Shown: positions 17,545 through 25,854 of the stretch, piece by piece
How the letters are laid out: each line of letters begins with the position of its first letter
Numbering within the stretch: the first letter of the stretch is position 1
Assembly: GCF_020991475.1 (NCBI RefSeq)
Contig: NZ_JAJMPA010000001.1
Span: 2,914,001-2,978,000 of the forward strand
Length of the DNA stretch: 64,000 nucleotides
From: Pedobacter sp. MC2016-14
GTDB lineage: Bacteria > Bacteroidota > Bacteroidia > Sphingobacteriales > Sphingobacteriaceae
Reading direction: 5' to 3'
The notes under the pieces: generated by a model
What the model was told of the DNA's origin: nothing
Seen by the model: the letters and a program-made list of their open reading frames with translations, nothing else
The model's database searches: none
Program-made: the position numbers and the translations under genes

Positions 17545-19140
17545 ATGAAAAGATATTCACTCATCATATTCCTGTTTGTCATAGTTATTACCACAGGATG
17601 TAAAAAGGACTTCCTGAACAGTCAGCCTTTAGACAGGTTCAGCGACGAAGATGTTTATAAAGATTCTACGCTAACAGGCTTATTTTTAAATAACCTGTAT
17701 GCTAATATTCCGACAGAGTTTGGCGGAACCATGCGCGATGCCTTAAGCGATCAATTGTATTCCAGCGGTAATGTAAGTATCTATCAAAATACATTTGCGG
17801 CCTCAACTGCCCCTTTTGGAATATCTGGCGCATGGAATAATCCCTACATTACCATCAGACGTTGCAATATATTAATTGCCAACATAGATCGTGTTCCCGC
17901 AAGCGCAAAATTTAAAAATCAAACAAGAGATGAAGCAAGATTTTTACGTGCTTTAAATTACGCTTATCTCATTAACTATTTTGGAGCAGTGCCTTTAATT
18001 ACTAAGGCCCAGGATCTGGATGAAAACTTAAATGTGCCTCGTAATTCTTATACAGAAGTGGTAAACTTTATCGTTTCTGAAATGGACGATATCAATCGTG
18101 CGCAATATCTGGCCTATAAATATACAGGGGCCAATATTGGGCGCATCACTATTGGTGCCGCACTCGCTTTAAAAGGCAGGGTGCTGTTATATGCAGCAAG
18201 CTATAATAACAACTGGCGGGCAGCTTATAATGCAGCAAAAGATCTCATTGATGTACAGTCTAAAACAGGTTATGCGTTATTTTCAAATTACGAAACGATG
18301 TTTTATGAGGCAAATGACAACAATTCAGAGGTCATTTTAGATCATCAGTATAAGTCAAATTTCCAGGCTTATCATGTACATCATTACAACTTGCCATGGG
18401 GAATTGTTCCTCCGGGGCCAAGCGCATTGAACCAGCCTACCCAGAACATTGTCAATGAATATGAAATGAGCAATGGTAAAATGATTGGCGAAAGTGGTTC
18501 CAATTATGACAGCGCACGTCCATACGTCAATCGTGATCCTAGATTTTATGCCAGTATTCTTTATGATGGATCAACGTATTTAGGTAAAACGCTTGATTTT
18601 ATCCCAGGTTCAAATTATAATCCTTCTTCGTCACCGCTTACTACAGGTTATGCATTAAAAAAAATGCAGGATCCAGCTTTTAATCCTTTAGATTTAACTA
18701 AAAGCTACGGAGGTGGGCAGAATTATGTCCTAATCCGCTACGCTGAGATCTTTTTGAATCTGGCAGAGGCAGCATTTCACATCGGAGAAATTGAGGAGGC
18801 AAGGACGTATGTAAACAGGGTGCGGGCCAGGCCTAGTGTGAACATGCCTGAAATTCCCGCCACACAATTTACGCTGGCTAAAATTATGCATGAGCGAAAT
18901 ATTGAGCTTGCTTTTGAAGGTACCAGGTTGTGGGACATTCGTCGTTGGAGGCTGGGCCCTGAATTGCTTGGAACACCATTAAAAGGCATATCAATTACAC
19001 AAAGTGGTACCAATCCACGCCAATATACAGAAATCCCGGTTCTGCAGCGAAACTTTACAGACAGGCTGTATTTGTTTCCGATTTACCAGGCAGAAGTAGA
19101 AAAAAACCCGGCGTTATTGCCAAATAATCAAGGATGGTAA
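17545..19140 (+). CDS. SusD/RagB-type outer-membrane nutrient-binding lipoprotein
   Basis: 531 residues with a lipoprotein signal (VITTGCKKDF, lipidated Cys at 19). The SusD N-terminal domain (NSQPLDRFSDEDVYKDS, then TPR-like helices including ARFLRALNYAYLINYFGAVPL) and the C-terminal RagB-type region (YVLIRYAEIFLNLAEAA, ERNIELAFEGTRLWDIRRW) are both intact. It forms a lid on the SusC barrel and binds the ligand at the cell surface. The stop overlaps the start of the TlpA-like gene (TAATG), so translation is probably coupled. The ligand cannot be read from sequence. Confidence 0.96.
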   Translation: MKRYSLIIFLFVIVITTGCKKDFLNSQPLDRFSDEDVYKDSTLTGLFLNNLYANIPTEFGGTMRDALSDQLYSSGNVSIYQNTFAASTAPFGISGAWNNPYITIRRCNILIANIDRVPASAKFKNQTRDEARFLRALNYAYLINYFGAVPLITKAQDLDENLNVPRNSYTEVVNFIVSEMDDINRAQYLAYKYTGANIGRITIGAALALKGRVLLYAASYNNNWRAAYNAAKDLIDVQSKTGYALFSNYETMFYEANDNNSEVILDHQYKSNFQAYHVHHYNLPWGIVPPGPSALNQPTQNIVNEYEMSNGKMIGESGSNYDSARPYVNRDPRFYASILYDGSTYLGKTLDFIPGSNYNPSSSPLTTGYALKKMQDPAFNPLDLTKSYGGGQNYVLIRYAEIFLNLAEAAFHIGEIEEARTYVNRVRARPSVNMPEIPATQFTLAKIMHERNIELAFEGTRLWDIRRWRLGPELLGTPLKGISITQSGTNPRQYTEIPVLQRNFTDRLYLFPIYQAEVEKNPALLPNNQGW

Positions 19141-20270
19141 TGAAAAAGTACAATGTAAATAACCTTTTGCTGGCCATTGTGACCTTCGGGGCACTTAGCC
19201 ATGCAACAGCACAAAATAAATCCGGATATACCATTAAAGGGACCATGGTAGATTTTCCGACGGGAAAAGTTTATCTGGAAAAAAATGATGGAGATGGCCA
19301 CCGGGATTCTGCAAATGTGAGGAACGGTAAATTTGAATTTAAAGGAAAAGTAGATGAATTGGCTTTTTATTCCTTGTATATTAAGGATAAAAGTAAGTCG
19401 TCACACTTTCTATTGGAAAATTCGAATCTGACATTTTTAGGTCAAAAGGATTCGCTTTATCGGGCTAAGGTTAAGGGCGGACCGATTTACGATACTTACA
19501 TGACTTTTTACAATACTTGGTGGAAGCCTGTAACGGCCAAAGCTGGTGAAATCTACGGAAGGATGGCCGTAGCGGATCAGGGTGGAAAAGTAAAAATGGA
19601 CGCTGCAACCAGAAAAGCATTTGATGCCGAGTTTGCGGCGCTCAACATCATGAATGATAGTGTTGTGAATGCATATGCAAAAAAGAACTGGAATTCTATA
19701 GCTGCGGCTATGGTCATTAAAGACCGCTATATTGACTATCCGTATTTTGATAATGCAAGAGCCTTAATGCCATTGTTAAGTAAGGAGGTGAGGGAATCTT
19801 CCTTTGGGAAACAGATTTACGCCAGATTGGCCCTGGACGAAAAAACTGCAACAGGAAAAGTTGCCCCGGTGTTTTCTATGGCTGATAGAGATAGGAAAAC
19901 CCTAAGCCTGGCCGATTTTAGGGGAAAGTATGTATTGGTGGATTTTTGGGCAAGCTGGTGTGGCCCATGCAGAAAGGAAAATCCTAACGTTGTGGCAGCT
20001 TACAAAAAATATCATGACAAAGGCTTTGAGATTTTGGGCGTATCATTAGATAGTAATAAGGAGCCCTGGTTAAAAGCAATTGCTACCGATCAGTTAACGT
20101 GGCATCATGTATCCGATCTAAAAGGATGGAAAAATGAAGCTGCGGCGCTCTATGGAGTAAGTTCCGTACCTGCCAGTTTTTTAATTGGACCTGATGGCAA
20201 AGTAATAGCTAAGGATTTAAGAGGTGAGGATCTTCACAAGAAATTGCAGATGATTTTTGCAACAAAATAA
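19140..20270 (+). CDS. TlpA-like thiol-disulfide oxidoreductase with DUF4369-type N-domain
   Basis: 376 residues from the ATG at 19140, which overlaps the susD stop by one base; an ATG two codons earlier is less likely. A signal peptide (to about SHATAQ) is followed by an N-terminal beta domain (YTIKGTMVDFPTGKVYL, typical DUF4369), a helical linker, and an AhpC/TSA-type thioredoxin domain with WASWCGPCRKE as the CxxC active site and SVPASFLIGPDGKV with the cis-Pro. It acts in the periplasm or outer envelope on thiols or disulfides. Such proteins often follow SusCD pairs; the substrate is unknown. Confidence 0.93.
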   Translation: MKKYNVNNLLLAIVTFGALSHATAQNKSGYTIKGTMVDFPTGKVYLEKNDGDGHRDSANVRNGKFEFKGKVDELAFYSLYIKDKSKSSHFLLENSNLTFLGQKDSLYRAKVKGGPIYDTYMTFYNTWWKPVTAKAGEIYGRMAVADQGGKVKMDAATRKAFDAEFAALNIMNDSVVNAYAKKNWNSIAAAMVIKDRYIDYPYFDNARALMPLLSKEVRESSFGKQIYARLALDEKTATGKVAPVFSMADRDRKTLSLADFRGKYVLVDFWASWCGPCRKENPNVVAAYKKYHDKGFEILGVSLDSNKEPWLKAIATDQLTWHHVSDLKGWKNEAAALYGVSSVPASFLIGPDGKVIAKDLRGEDLHKKLQMIFATK

Positions 20271-20294
20271 TAGCTAAGGCTGTAAAATTAGAGG

Positions 20295-20326
20295 AGAGCC
20301 TGAACCGTAGCTGCGGTTCAGGCTCT
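20295..20326 (+). terminator. Hairpin terminator after the SusCD-TlpA operon
   Basis: A perfect 13-bp stem, AGAGCCTGAACCG (20295-20307) with CGGTTCAGGCTCT (20314-20326), lies 24 bp after the TlpA stop. Only three T residues follow, so the U-tract is weak, but it is the obvious operon end. Confidence 0.7.
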
Positions 20327-20378
20327 TTGGCTGTAAAATAGTAGCTATATTTGCTCATTCATATTTCTTTTGCCCAAG

Positions 20379-21221
20379 ATGTCACAGCCGCTTCCCTTTC
20401 AATCCATACCTTTCCCAGCTCCCTTGCAAATTGTACGCATGTTGGATTTTCATGATCCATCGTCCGACTTTCCGCATAGACATGATTTTTTTATGTGCTA
20501 TTGGACTACTGAAGGAAAAGGTAAGCATCTTATTGATTTCGAGCCATATATCATGACAAGGGGCAGGTTATTCTTTCTTCACCAAAATCAGGTGCACCAG
20601 GTAAGCGAGTACGCCAATGATGGCTGGATGGTGATGTTTAATGGCGTGTGCTTTCAGGAGTTCTTGAAAATGAACCCTAAGCAAGAACAAAATGGACTGT
20701 TTGATTATTTCAACGCCCGCCCATGGGTAGATCTGGGTGAAGATCTTATCGAGCAATTTGAAACTATTGCCAACCTTATGACTGTTGAGGCTAATGAGCG
20801 TTTCAATATGGACATTTTACAACATTACCTTTCTATACTCTTGTTGTTTGCCGCCCGTAAGTATGCCCAGGACAATTCACTCACGATACAAGGCATCGAT
20901 ACCGAGCAGCTCAGAAAATTGAAAGTGCTTATAGAATCTAATTTCAGGACAAACAGGGAAAGTACTTTCTATGCATCCTCATTAGGCTATTCGCCCAGAA
21001 AACTCAACGCCCTTTGCTATAGAACCATGGGTGTATCTATCCAGGATATGATCAATCAGCGTTTACTGGCAGAAATTGAGGCCGGACTTGTTGGCAGCAA
21101 CCGCTCTTTAAAAGAGATTTCCTTTGAATTGGGCTTCGTAGATCAGTCGCACATGGCCACTTTTTTCAAGAAACACCGTGCAGAACGTCCATCCGACTTT
21201 CGCAACAGGTATTTGCCCTAA
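20379..21221 (+). CDS. AraC-family transcriptional regulator
   Basis: 280 residues from the ATG at 20379; an upstream TTG at 20370 is not preferred. The N-terminal half (about 1-160) is a cupin-like sensor with FPHRHDFFMCYWTTEGKGKH and FFLHQNQVH. The C-terminal AraC DNA-binding domain has two helix-turn-helix units: ESTFYASSLGYSPRKLNALC and SLKEISFELGFVDQSHMATF, followed by a KHRAERPSDFRNRY end. It probably controls the adjacent exporter gene, which begins 94 bp downstream on the same strand; that link is inferred. Confidence 0.93.
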   Translation: MSQPLPFQSIPFPAPLQIVRMLDFHDPSSDFPHRHDFFMCYWTTEGKGKHLIDFEPYIMTRGRLFFLHQNQVHQVSEYANDGWMVMFNGVCFQEFLKMNPKQEQNGLFDYFNARPWVDLGEDLIEQFETIANLMTVEANERFNMDILQHYLSILLLFAARKYAQDNSLTIQGIDTEQLRKLKVLIESNFRTNRESTFYASSLGYSPRKLNALCYRTMGVSIQDMINQRLLAEIEAGLVGSNRSLKEISFELGFVDQSHMATFFKKHRAERPSDFRNRYLP

Positions 21222-21315
21222 CCAGATTATACTCCCATTAGTACCATTTCATAACATGACTTGCCGTTTAGTTTTAGGACATTTGCAACTCCAATAATTG
21301 CGAAAATATCCCTAA

Positions 21316-22272
21316 ATGTCCAGAAGAAAAATTGCCTACGCGCTGTGCCTTGCTATAATCAGTACCTTTTTTTTATCCACCGGTTTAATCATCAACAGCC
21401 TCAATGCCTATAAGGGCAATAACTGGGCATGGACGGCTTCATTAAGGTATTTGCTGGCCGTTCCCGTACTGGTAATTATTGTTTTGTTTAGAGGGAAATT
21501 AAACGGCTTGATGCTGGCTTTTAAAAAGATGCCACTCACATTTATTCTTTGGGGCAACCTGGGTTTTGGGGTTTATTATGCACTGCTTTCTTATGCCATT
21601 GGGATGATACCTGGTTGGCTGGTCACTGCCGGGTTTATGACCACAGTACTTGCCGGCGTGTTAATCTGTCCCTTGATTTATGATGACCACAGGGCAATGA
21701 TTTCGAAAAAGGCATTGTTGCTTTCCTCACTATTGGTTTCAGGATTGCTCATTATGCAAATGGATAGAATTCGTCAGCTGGAGCACATTACCTTAACTGT
21801 ACTTGGTATTGGAATGGCTATTCTGGCTGCATTTTTATGGCCGTTGGGCAATAGAAAGCTAATGCTTAAGTTAGAGCAGGAGCAGATTACGCTTGATCCT
21901 ATTCAAAGAATATTAGGGATGACCATTGGCGGCCTTCCCATTCTCCTGTTGCTTGCTGCATACGGTTTTTACAGTGCCGGAGCTCCATCATTACTTCAAT
22001 TAGAAACTTCCTTTCTGGCTGTACTGTCCTCCGGTGTAATTGGCACAATTCTTTTCTTTAAGGCCATGCAACTGGTCAGTAAAAACCATCTCGGTATGTT
22101 GGCAGTAGAATCTACACAGGTTTTAGGCGTATTTTTTACGCTCATTGGAGATATGCTGATTAAAGGGACTCCCTGGCCAGGGCTTTTTGGCAACCTTGGC
22201 TTTCTGATTATTGGCCTTGCCTTAATTTGTTATGCCGTACTTTCCCTCAACCGCAGGTATAATCCACTTTAG
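21316..22272 (+). CDS. Inner-membrane DMT-type putative multidrug exporter
   Basis: 318 residues, almost all hydrophobic, with about ten membrane segments in two halves. The start (MSRRKIAYALCLAIISTFFLSTG) and the repeats match the drug/metabolite transporter superfamily, best the putative multidrug resistance efflux family (PF13536-like). It would move a small molecule across the inner membrane. It lies just after an AraC regulator, a common arrangement for an inducible exporter. The substrate is unknown, and an importer role cannot be excluded. Confidence 0.85.
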   Translation: MSRRKIAYALCLAIISTFFLSTGLIINSLNAYKGNNWAWTASLRYLLAVPVLVIIVLFRGKLNGLMLAFKKMPLTFILWGNLGFGVYYALLSYAIGMIPGWLVTAGFMTTVLAGVLICPLIYDDHRAMISKKALLLSSLLVSGLLIMQMDRIRQLEHITLTVLGIGMAILAAFLWPLGNRKLMLKLEQEQITLDPIQRILGMTIGGLPILLLLAAYGFYSAGAPSLLQLETSFLAVLSSGVIGTILFFKAMQLVSKNHLGMLAVESTQVLGVFFTLIGDMLIKGTPWPGLFGNLGFLIIGLALICYAVLSLNRRYNPL

Positions 22273-22357
22273 CCTGGTATTTCATTTATTCCTACCTCGA
22301 ATGCGGTAGAACCTGTATCTTGGTGAAAAAGTAATCCATTACAAAAGGAGATAAATA

Positions 22358-22996
22358 ATGAAAGCATTAATTATAGGCGCAACAGGTTCAACAGGGAAGG
22401 AACTGGTAAAGGTACTTTTACAAGATTCAGCATACACGAAGGTAGTTGTTTTTGTGCGTAAGTCTACTGGAATTACAGACCACAAGCTTGAAGAAATTCT
22501 AACTGATTTTGACCGGCTGGAAGACATCGCAGACCATATCAATGGCACAGTGTTGTTTTCTTGCCTGGGCACCACTTTAAAAGATGCCGGATCAAAAGAG
22601 CAGCAATGGCATATAGATTACGAGATACCATTCAAATTTGCAGAAATCGCAAAACGAAAAGGAATCAAAAGCCTCGTCCTGGTCTCTGCTTACGGTGCAT
22701 CCCCTGGAAGCAAGATCTTTTATTCGCGGATCAAAGGTGAACTGGAGGAAGCCATGGCTAACCTTGCTTTCGCTCAGCTCATTGTTTTTAAACCAGGAAT
22801 GTTGATTCGTAAAGGCTCAGACAGAGCTGCAGAACGGATCATTGCGCCTGTATTAAATTTCCTAAGCAGTATTGGGCTATTCAAGCGTTTCAAACCGCTA
22901 AGTACAGAGGTACTGGCAGCTAAACTTGCCAAAGCCCCAAAGGTATTGAATTCAGGCATTCACGTTATTGAACTGGAAAAGATAACTGGGTTTTAA
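22358..22996 (+). CDS. NAD(P)H-binding Rossmann-fold protein (HTATIP2-like)
   Basis: 212 residues. GATGSTGKELVKVLL at residues 7-21 is the dinucleotide-binding GxxGxxG loop; TVLFSCLGTTLKDAGSKEQQ and LVLVSAYGASPGSKIFYSRIKGELE carry the conserved SAYGA-type block with Tyr and Lys positions of atypical SDRs. Proteins of this type resemble oxidoreductase HTATIP2/TIP30. It is cytoplasmic. The 3' end overlaps the convergent HIT gene by 32 bp. The substrate is not known. Confidence 0.88.
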   Translation: MKALIIGATGSTGKELVKVLLQDSAYTKVVVFVRKSTGITDHKLEEILTDFDRLEDIADHINGTVLFSCLGTTLKDAGSKEQQWHIDYEIPFKFAEIAKRKGIKSLVLVSAYGASPGSKIFYSRIKGELEEAMANLAFAQLIVFKPGMLIRKGSDRAAERIIAPVLNFLSSIGLFKRFKPLSTEVLAAKLAKAPKVLNSGIHVIELEKITGF

Positions 22997-23408
22997 ATTG
23001 TTCAACAAGTTCAGCATATGCAGTATCTGTTAAAGCAACCTTTTGAGGGTTCATCTCAATCACACTACCAAATCCATACCCATCTTTATACTTAGGCACA
23101 ACGTGCATATGTAAATGCGATAAAGTATCTGCAAAGGCACCATAATTTATTTTATCAGGATTAAAGATGGTTGCAATGGCTTTTGCCGCTGAGGCTACAT
23201 CTTTCATAAATGCATTCCGTTGCTCATCACTCAGTTCGTGAAACTCAATTCCATGATCTTTATAAACTACATTTAAGCGTCCTGGGTGAGATTGTTCTTT
23301 AAATAAAAACAATTGAGATACTTCCAGATCACCGATTTTAATCATTAAACGGTCTAAAGTCTCATTCTTCTGGCAATACAAGCACTCAGAAATAGGTGTG
23401 GGCATCAT
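22965..23408 (-). CDS. HIT-family nucleotide-binding hydrolase
   Basis: 147 residues. CLYCQKNE near the N-terminus is a possible zinc pair, and LSHLHMHVVPKY is the histidine triad (H-x-H-x-H) with the catalytic central His. HIT proteins hydrolyse or transfer nucleoside monophosphates from dinucleotides or AMP conjugates. The start may be either of two adjacent ATGs (23408 or 23405). It follows a small protein gene by 43 bp on the same strand and overlaps the convergent NAD(P)-binding gene. The family is certain, the substrate not. Confidence 0.93.
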   Translation of the reverse strand: MMPTPISECLYCQKNETLDRLMIKIGDLEVSQLFLFKEQSHPGRLNVVYKDHGIEFHELSDEQRNAFMKDVASAAKAIATIFNPDKINYGAFADTLSHLHMHVVPKYKDGYGFGSVIEMNPQKVALTDTAYAELVEQFKTQLSFPVQ

Positions 23409-23451
23409 ATTTTGGTTGTGTAAATTTTAATAAAGGTAATAAATTACCGGC

Positions 23452-23697
23452 TTATTTTACATCTAACTCAAATGCTTTGAAGTTTGTGGCCAGGATCGCC
23501 AGATCAGCATCATTAATTAAGGAGGGGTCTTCGAATTGCATCTTTAAAAAATGGACAGGTACAATTACGCTGCCTGTTCCGGTAAACAATGTAAAAGACT
23601 CGTCATGCTGCTTGTTATACTGGTAACGACCAATCCCGGGATTAACCTGGTCGAGTCTAATTACCAGCTCGTGGAAAATAAAGATAGGGAATATCAC
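23452..23697 (-). CDS. Small protein of unknown function upstream of the HIT gene
   Basis: An 81-residue frame starting at GTG; its second half (HDESFTLFTGTGSVIVPVHFLKMQ, given here in part, then ADLAILATNF) has the look of a real protein and the frame is better than the two overlapping plus-strand frames. A consensus -7 box (TACCTTTG on this strand, 23709-23702) ends only four bases before the GTG, so the transcript may be leaderless. It would share a promoter with the HIT gene. No family recognised; the start is uncertain. Confidence 0.55.
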   Translation of the reverse strand: MIFPIFIFHELVIRLDQVNPGIGRYQYNKQHDESFTLFTGTGSVIVPVHFLKMQFEDPSLINDADLAILATNFKAFELDVK

Positions 23698-23701
23698 CCA
23701 G

Positions 23702-23709
23702 CAAAGGTA
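23702..23709 (-). promoter_or_regulatory. Promoter -7 box TACCTTTG
   Basis: A match to the Bacteroidota TAnnTTTG -7 element for the small-protein/HIT pair. The -33 region is a weak TTTA about 20 nt upstream. Confidence 0.5.
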
Positions 23710-23743
23710 GCTAAAAATGAATGTATTGTTAAATTATTATTTT

Positions 23744-23778
23744 GTTAATGTTAAGCATATCGTTAATGTTAATTTAAC
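23744..23778. repeat. Tandem GTTAATGTTAA motifs upstream of uxuA
   Basis: Two copies of GTTAATGTTAA (23744-23754 and 23762-23772) are 18 bp apart start to start, and the second runs into the palindrome GTTAATTTAAC (23768-23778). They lie between the divergent small-protein and uxuA genes. They could bind a regulator of either side; the AT-rich context makes chance possible. Confidence 0.35.
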
Positions 23779-23844
23779 ATGAACAGAAAATCAAAAAGCT
23801 GCAGTTAAGTTAGCAGATGAAAAAATTGACTGGCAAAAAAACAT

Positions 23845-23873
23845 GTTTTCGCATTGTGGCGAAAACGTTTACG
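23845..23873. promoter_or_regulatory. Operator-like inverted repeats upstream of uxuA
   Basis: GTTTTCGC (23845-23852) and GCGAAAAC (23859-23866) form a perfect 8-bp inverted repeat, and the overlapping CGAAAACGTTTACG (23860-23873) is palindromic in six of seven pairs, close to the LacI-family half-site pattern. It sits 75 bp before the uxuA ATG, where a repressor of hexuronate catabolism would be expected. No regulator gene is in the window. Confidence 0.5.
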
Positions 23874-23947
23874 TAGAATTATTCTGTCATTGAAACCCCA
23901 GCTCTCTTAAAATTTGATTAATATTGATCCGATTTTAACTCAAAACC

Positions 23948-25123
23948 ATGGATACAAAACCACATAAATTATTACAAACCTGGAGATGGTACGGCCCTTC
24001 AGATCCGGTAAGTTTGCAGGACGTGAAACAGGCGGGGGCAACAGGAATAGTGACCGCACTACACCACGTACCGCATGGAGAAGTCTGGCCTGTAGCAGAT
24101 ATTCTGGAGCGTAAAGCAATTATTGAAGCATCAGGCTTACATTGGGCGGTAGTAGAGAGCGTGCCAGTACACGAAGCCATTAAAACCAAACGTGCGGATG
24201 CGGGTACATACATCGAAAACTACAAAACTAGTTTAAGAAACCTTGCACAATGCGGTATTAAAACGGTATGCTATAATTTTATGCCGGTATTGGACTGGAC
24301 GCGAACGCAGCTGGACCTTGAAATGACTGATGGTTCAAAAGCATTGTACTTTAATTGGATAGACCTGGCTATTTTTGACCTCTATATTCTTCAACGTACA
24401 GGTGCCGAAGTAGATTACAGCGCAGCAATCCAACAGGCAGCTAAAGATAAATTCGCAACTTTAACCGAGGATGAGCTTAAAGAACTTCGTGTTAATGTAC
24501 TAATGGGAATTCCGAACGAAAAGGAGATTGAACTTGAAGTTTTGCGTACCAGTATAGATGAATATAAGGAAATTGGTAAAGATGGTTTGAGAAAGAACTT
24601 GAGTTGGTTTTTGTCCTCTATTGCAGATGTATGCGAAGAGGAGGGTATTAAGATGACAATCCACCCTGATGACCCACCTTATGCCATTCTTGGATTGCCA
24701 AGAGTAGCCAGTAATAAAGAAGATTTATTGTATATCCTGGAAAGTGTAAATAAACCATTTAACGGAATTTGTTTTTGCACTGGCTCATTGGGCGCTGGTC
24801 CATCAAATGATTTGGTAGATATTTTCGAATCTGTTAAAGAGCGCGTAAATTTTCTGCACCTCCGCAACGTAACCAAAGATGAGATGGGCAACTTTTATGA
24901 AGCCGATCATTTGGGTGGAGATGTAAATATGTATGAGGTAATGAAAGTGATAGCCGCTGAAAATGCCAAACGTGATCAACCAATTCCATTTAGGCCAGAT
25001 CACGGACATCAGATGTTGGATGACCTGAATAAAACGACGAATCCGGGTTATTCAGCGATCGGTCGTTTAAGAGGCCTGGCAGAATTGCGGGGTTTAGAGC
25101 TCGGCGTTACCGGTAATTATTAA
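23948..25123 (+). CDS. uxuA: Mannonate dehydratase
   Basis: 391 residues, the usual length. The start LLQTWRWYGPSDPVSL, the VTALHHVPHGEVWP block, TVCYNFMPVLDWTRTQLDLE, the metal-site segment MTIHPDDPPY, FCTGSLGAG and VNFLHLRNV are all UxuA landmarks. It dehydrates D-mannonate to 2-keto-3-deoxygluconate in the cytoplasmic hexuronate pathway, using a divalent metal. Neighbouring uxuB/uxaC/kdg genes are not in the window, so it stands alone here. It is preceded by inverted repeats that look like a LacI-type operator. Assignment is secure. Confidence 0.97.
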   Translation: MDTKPHKLLQTWRWYGPSDPVSLQDVKQAGATGIVTALHHVPHGEVWPVADILERKAIIEASGLHWAVVESVPVHEAIKTKRADAGTYIENYKTSLRNLAQCGIKTVCYNFMPVLDWTRTQLDLEMTDGSKALYFNWIDLAIFDLYILQRTGAEVDYSAAIQQAAKDKFATLTEDELKELRVNVLMGIPNEKEIELEVLRTSIDEYKEIGKDGLRKNLSWFLSSIADVCEEEGIKMTIHPDDPPYAILGLPRVASNKEDLLYILESVNKPFNGICFCTGSLGAGPSNDLVDIFESVKERVNFLHLRNVTKDEMGNFYEADHLGGDVNMYEVMKVIAAENAKRDQPIPFRPDHGHQMLDDLNKTTNPGYSAIGRLRGLAELRGLELGVTGNY

Positions 25124-25148
25124 AAATGAAGGAAGATTATCCATGCTG

Positions 25149-25466
25149 TTAAGTACGGATGATCTTCTCTTTTTCTCCTTCATCTTCTTTACGTTGCCCA
25201 TTTCCAAGGTCGGTTTTTGGCTCGCTTCCTGTTAAAGATTCATCGTTTATAGGCGTTTTTATACCTGAATTATCCAATTTTTCTCCCGGATTGTCAACTT
25301 CAGACAGTTTATTTTGATTTAAGTTTTCCACACCCGGAAGTGCCCCTGCTTCCCTATGAGCGCTTCCACTGTTATATGACGGCTTTGTGGTGTTTTGAGG
25401 GTTATTAATATCATATCCTTCATTTACAGGTGTTTGTGTGTCTTTTTTAGGTTCCTTGCTATCCAT
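25149..25466 (-). CDS. Small disordered hydrophilic protein
   Basis: 105 residues, rich in Asn, Lys, Glu, Pro and Gly with almost no hydrophobic core (MDSKEPKKDTQTPVNEGYD at the start, KEDEGEKEKII at the end). No signal peptide or domain is visible. Proteins like this are common in Sphingobacteriaceae, often stress-related, but I cannot name a family. It is convergent with uxuA. Real by frame length and composition; function unknown. Confidence 0.65.
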   Translation of the reverse strand: MDSKEPKKDTQTPVNEGYDINNPQNTTKPSYNSGSAHREAGALPGVENLNQNKLSEVDNPGEKLDNSGIKTPINDESLTGSEPKTDLGNGQRKEDEGEKEKIIRT

Positions 25467-25577
25467 GTTTTTAAGATTTTGACAGTAAAAGATTTATGAT
25501 TTTAGAACAACGCTTGTAGGAAATAGTTTTGAATACAAATGTTGATATATTAAAACTTCATTTAGTGCCGTTATAGA

Positions 25578-25608
25578 TTTGTAACAGATGCAATATTTAT
25601 TAACTTTA
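25578..25608 (+). promoter_or_regulatory. Promoter of the histone-like gene
   Basis: TTTG (25578-25581), 19 nt, then TAACTTTA (25601-25608), one base off the Bacteroidota -33/-7 consensus. The start codon at 25638 is 29 bp downstream. Confidence 0.7.
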
Positions 25609-25637
25609 AACCCATAAATCAAAATAAATCAAATAAA

Positions 25638-25817
25638 ATGGAAAAATTCGCTAAATTAAAAGAACTTGTTGCTGCTGTAGAAGCAGATGCTACAAAATTT
25701 TACGGTTCAGGTAATGGTGCCGCAGGTACCAGGGTACGCAAAGCAATGCAGGATTTAAAAACCCTTGCTCAGGAAATCCGTACAGAAGTAACCGAAAAGA
25801 AAAACAGCGGTAAATAG
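25638..25817 (+). CDS. Histone H1-like DNA-binding protein
   Basis: A 59-residue protein (MEKFAKLKELVAAVEADATK at the start, TRVRKAMQDLKTLAQEIR in the middle, lysine-rich end). It matches the small Bacteroidota histone H1/Hc1-like family in length and in the GTRVRKAMQxLK core. Such proteins are thought to bind DNA as nucleoid components. It has its own promoter and a strong terminator right after the stop, so it is a single-gene unit. Confidence 0.9.
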   Translation: MEKFAKLKELVAAVEADATKFYGSGNGAAGTRVRKAMQDLKTLAQEIRTEVTEKKNSGK

Positions 25818-25826
25818 AATGCGAAG

Positions 25827-25854
25827 AGAGGAGCCTAAGAGCTCCTCTTTTTTT
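25827..25854 (+). terminator. Intrinsic terminator after the histone-like gene
   Basis: AGAGGAGC (25827-25834) pairs with GCTCCTCT (25841-25848) around a 6-nt loop, followed by seven T residues. It overlaps the last codons of the convergent ABC exporter gene. Confidence 0.9.

Noticed and set aside
23396..23748. Two short plus-strand frames (76 and 65 residues)
   Set aside because: They overlap each other and the better minus-strand small protein, and show no plausible protein features.
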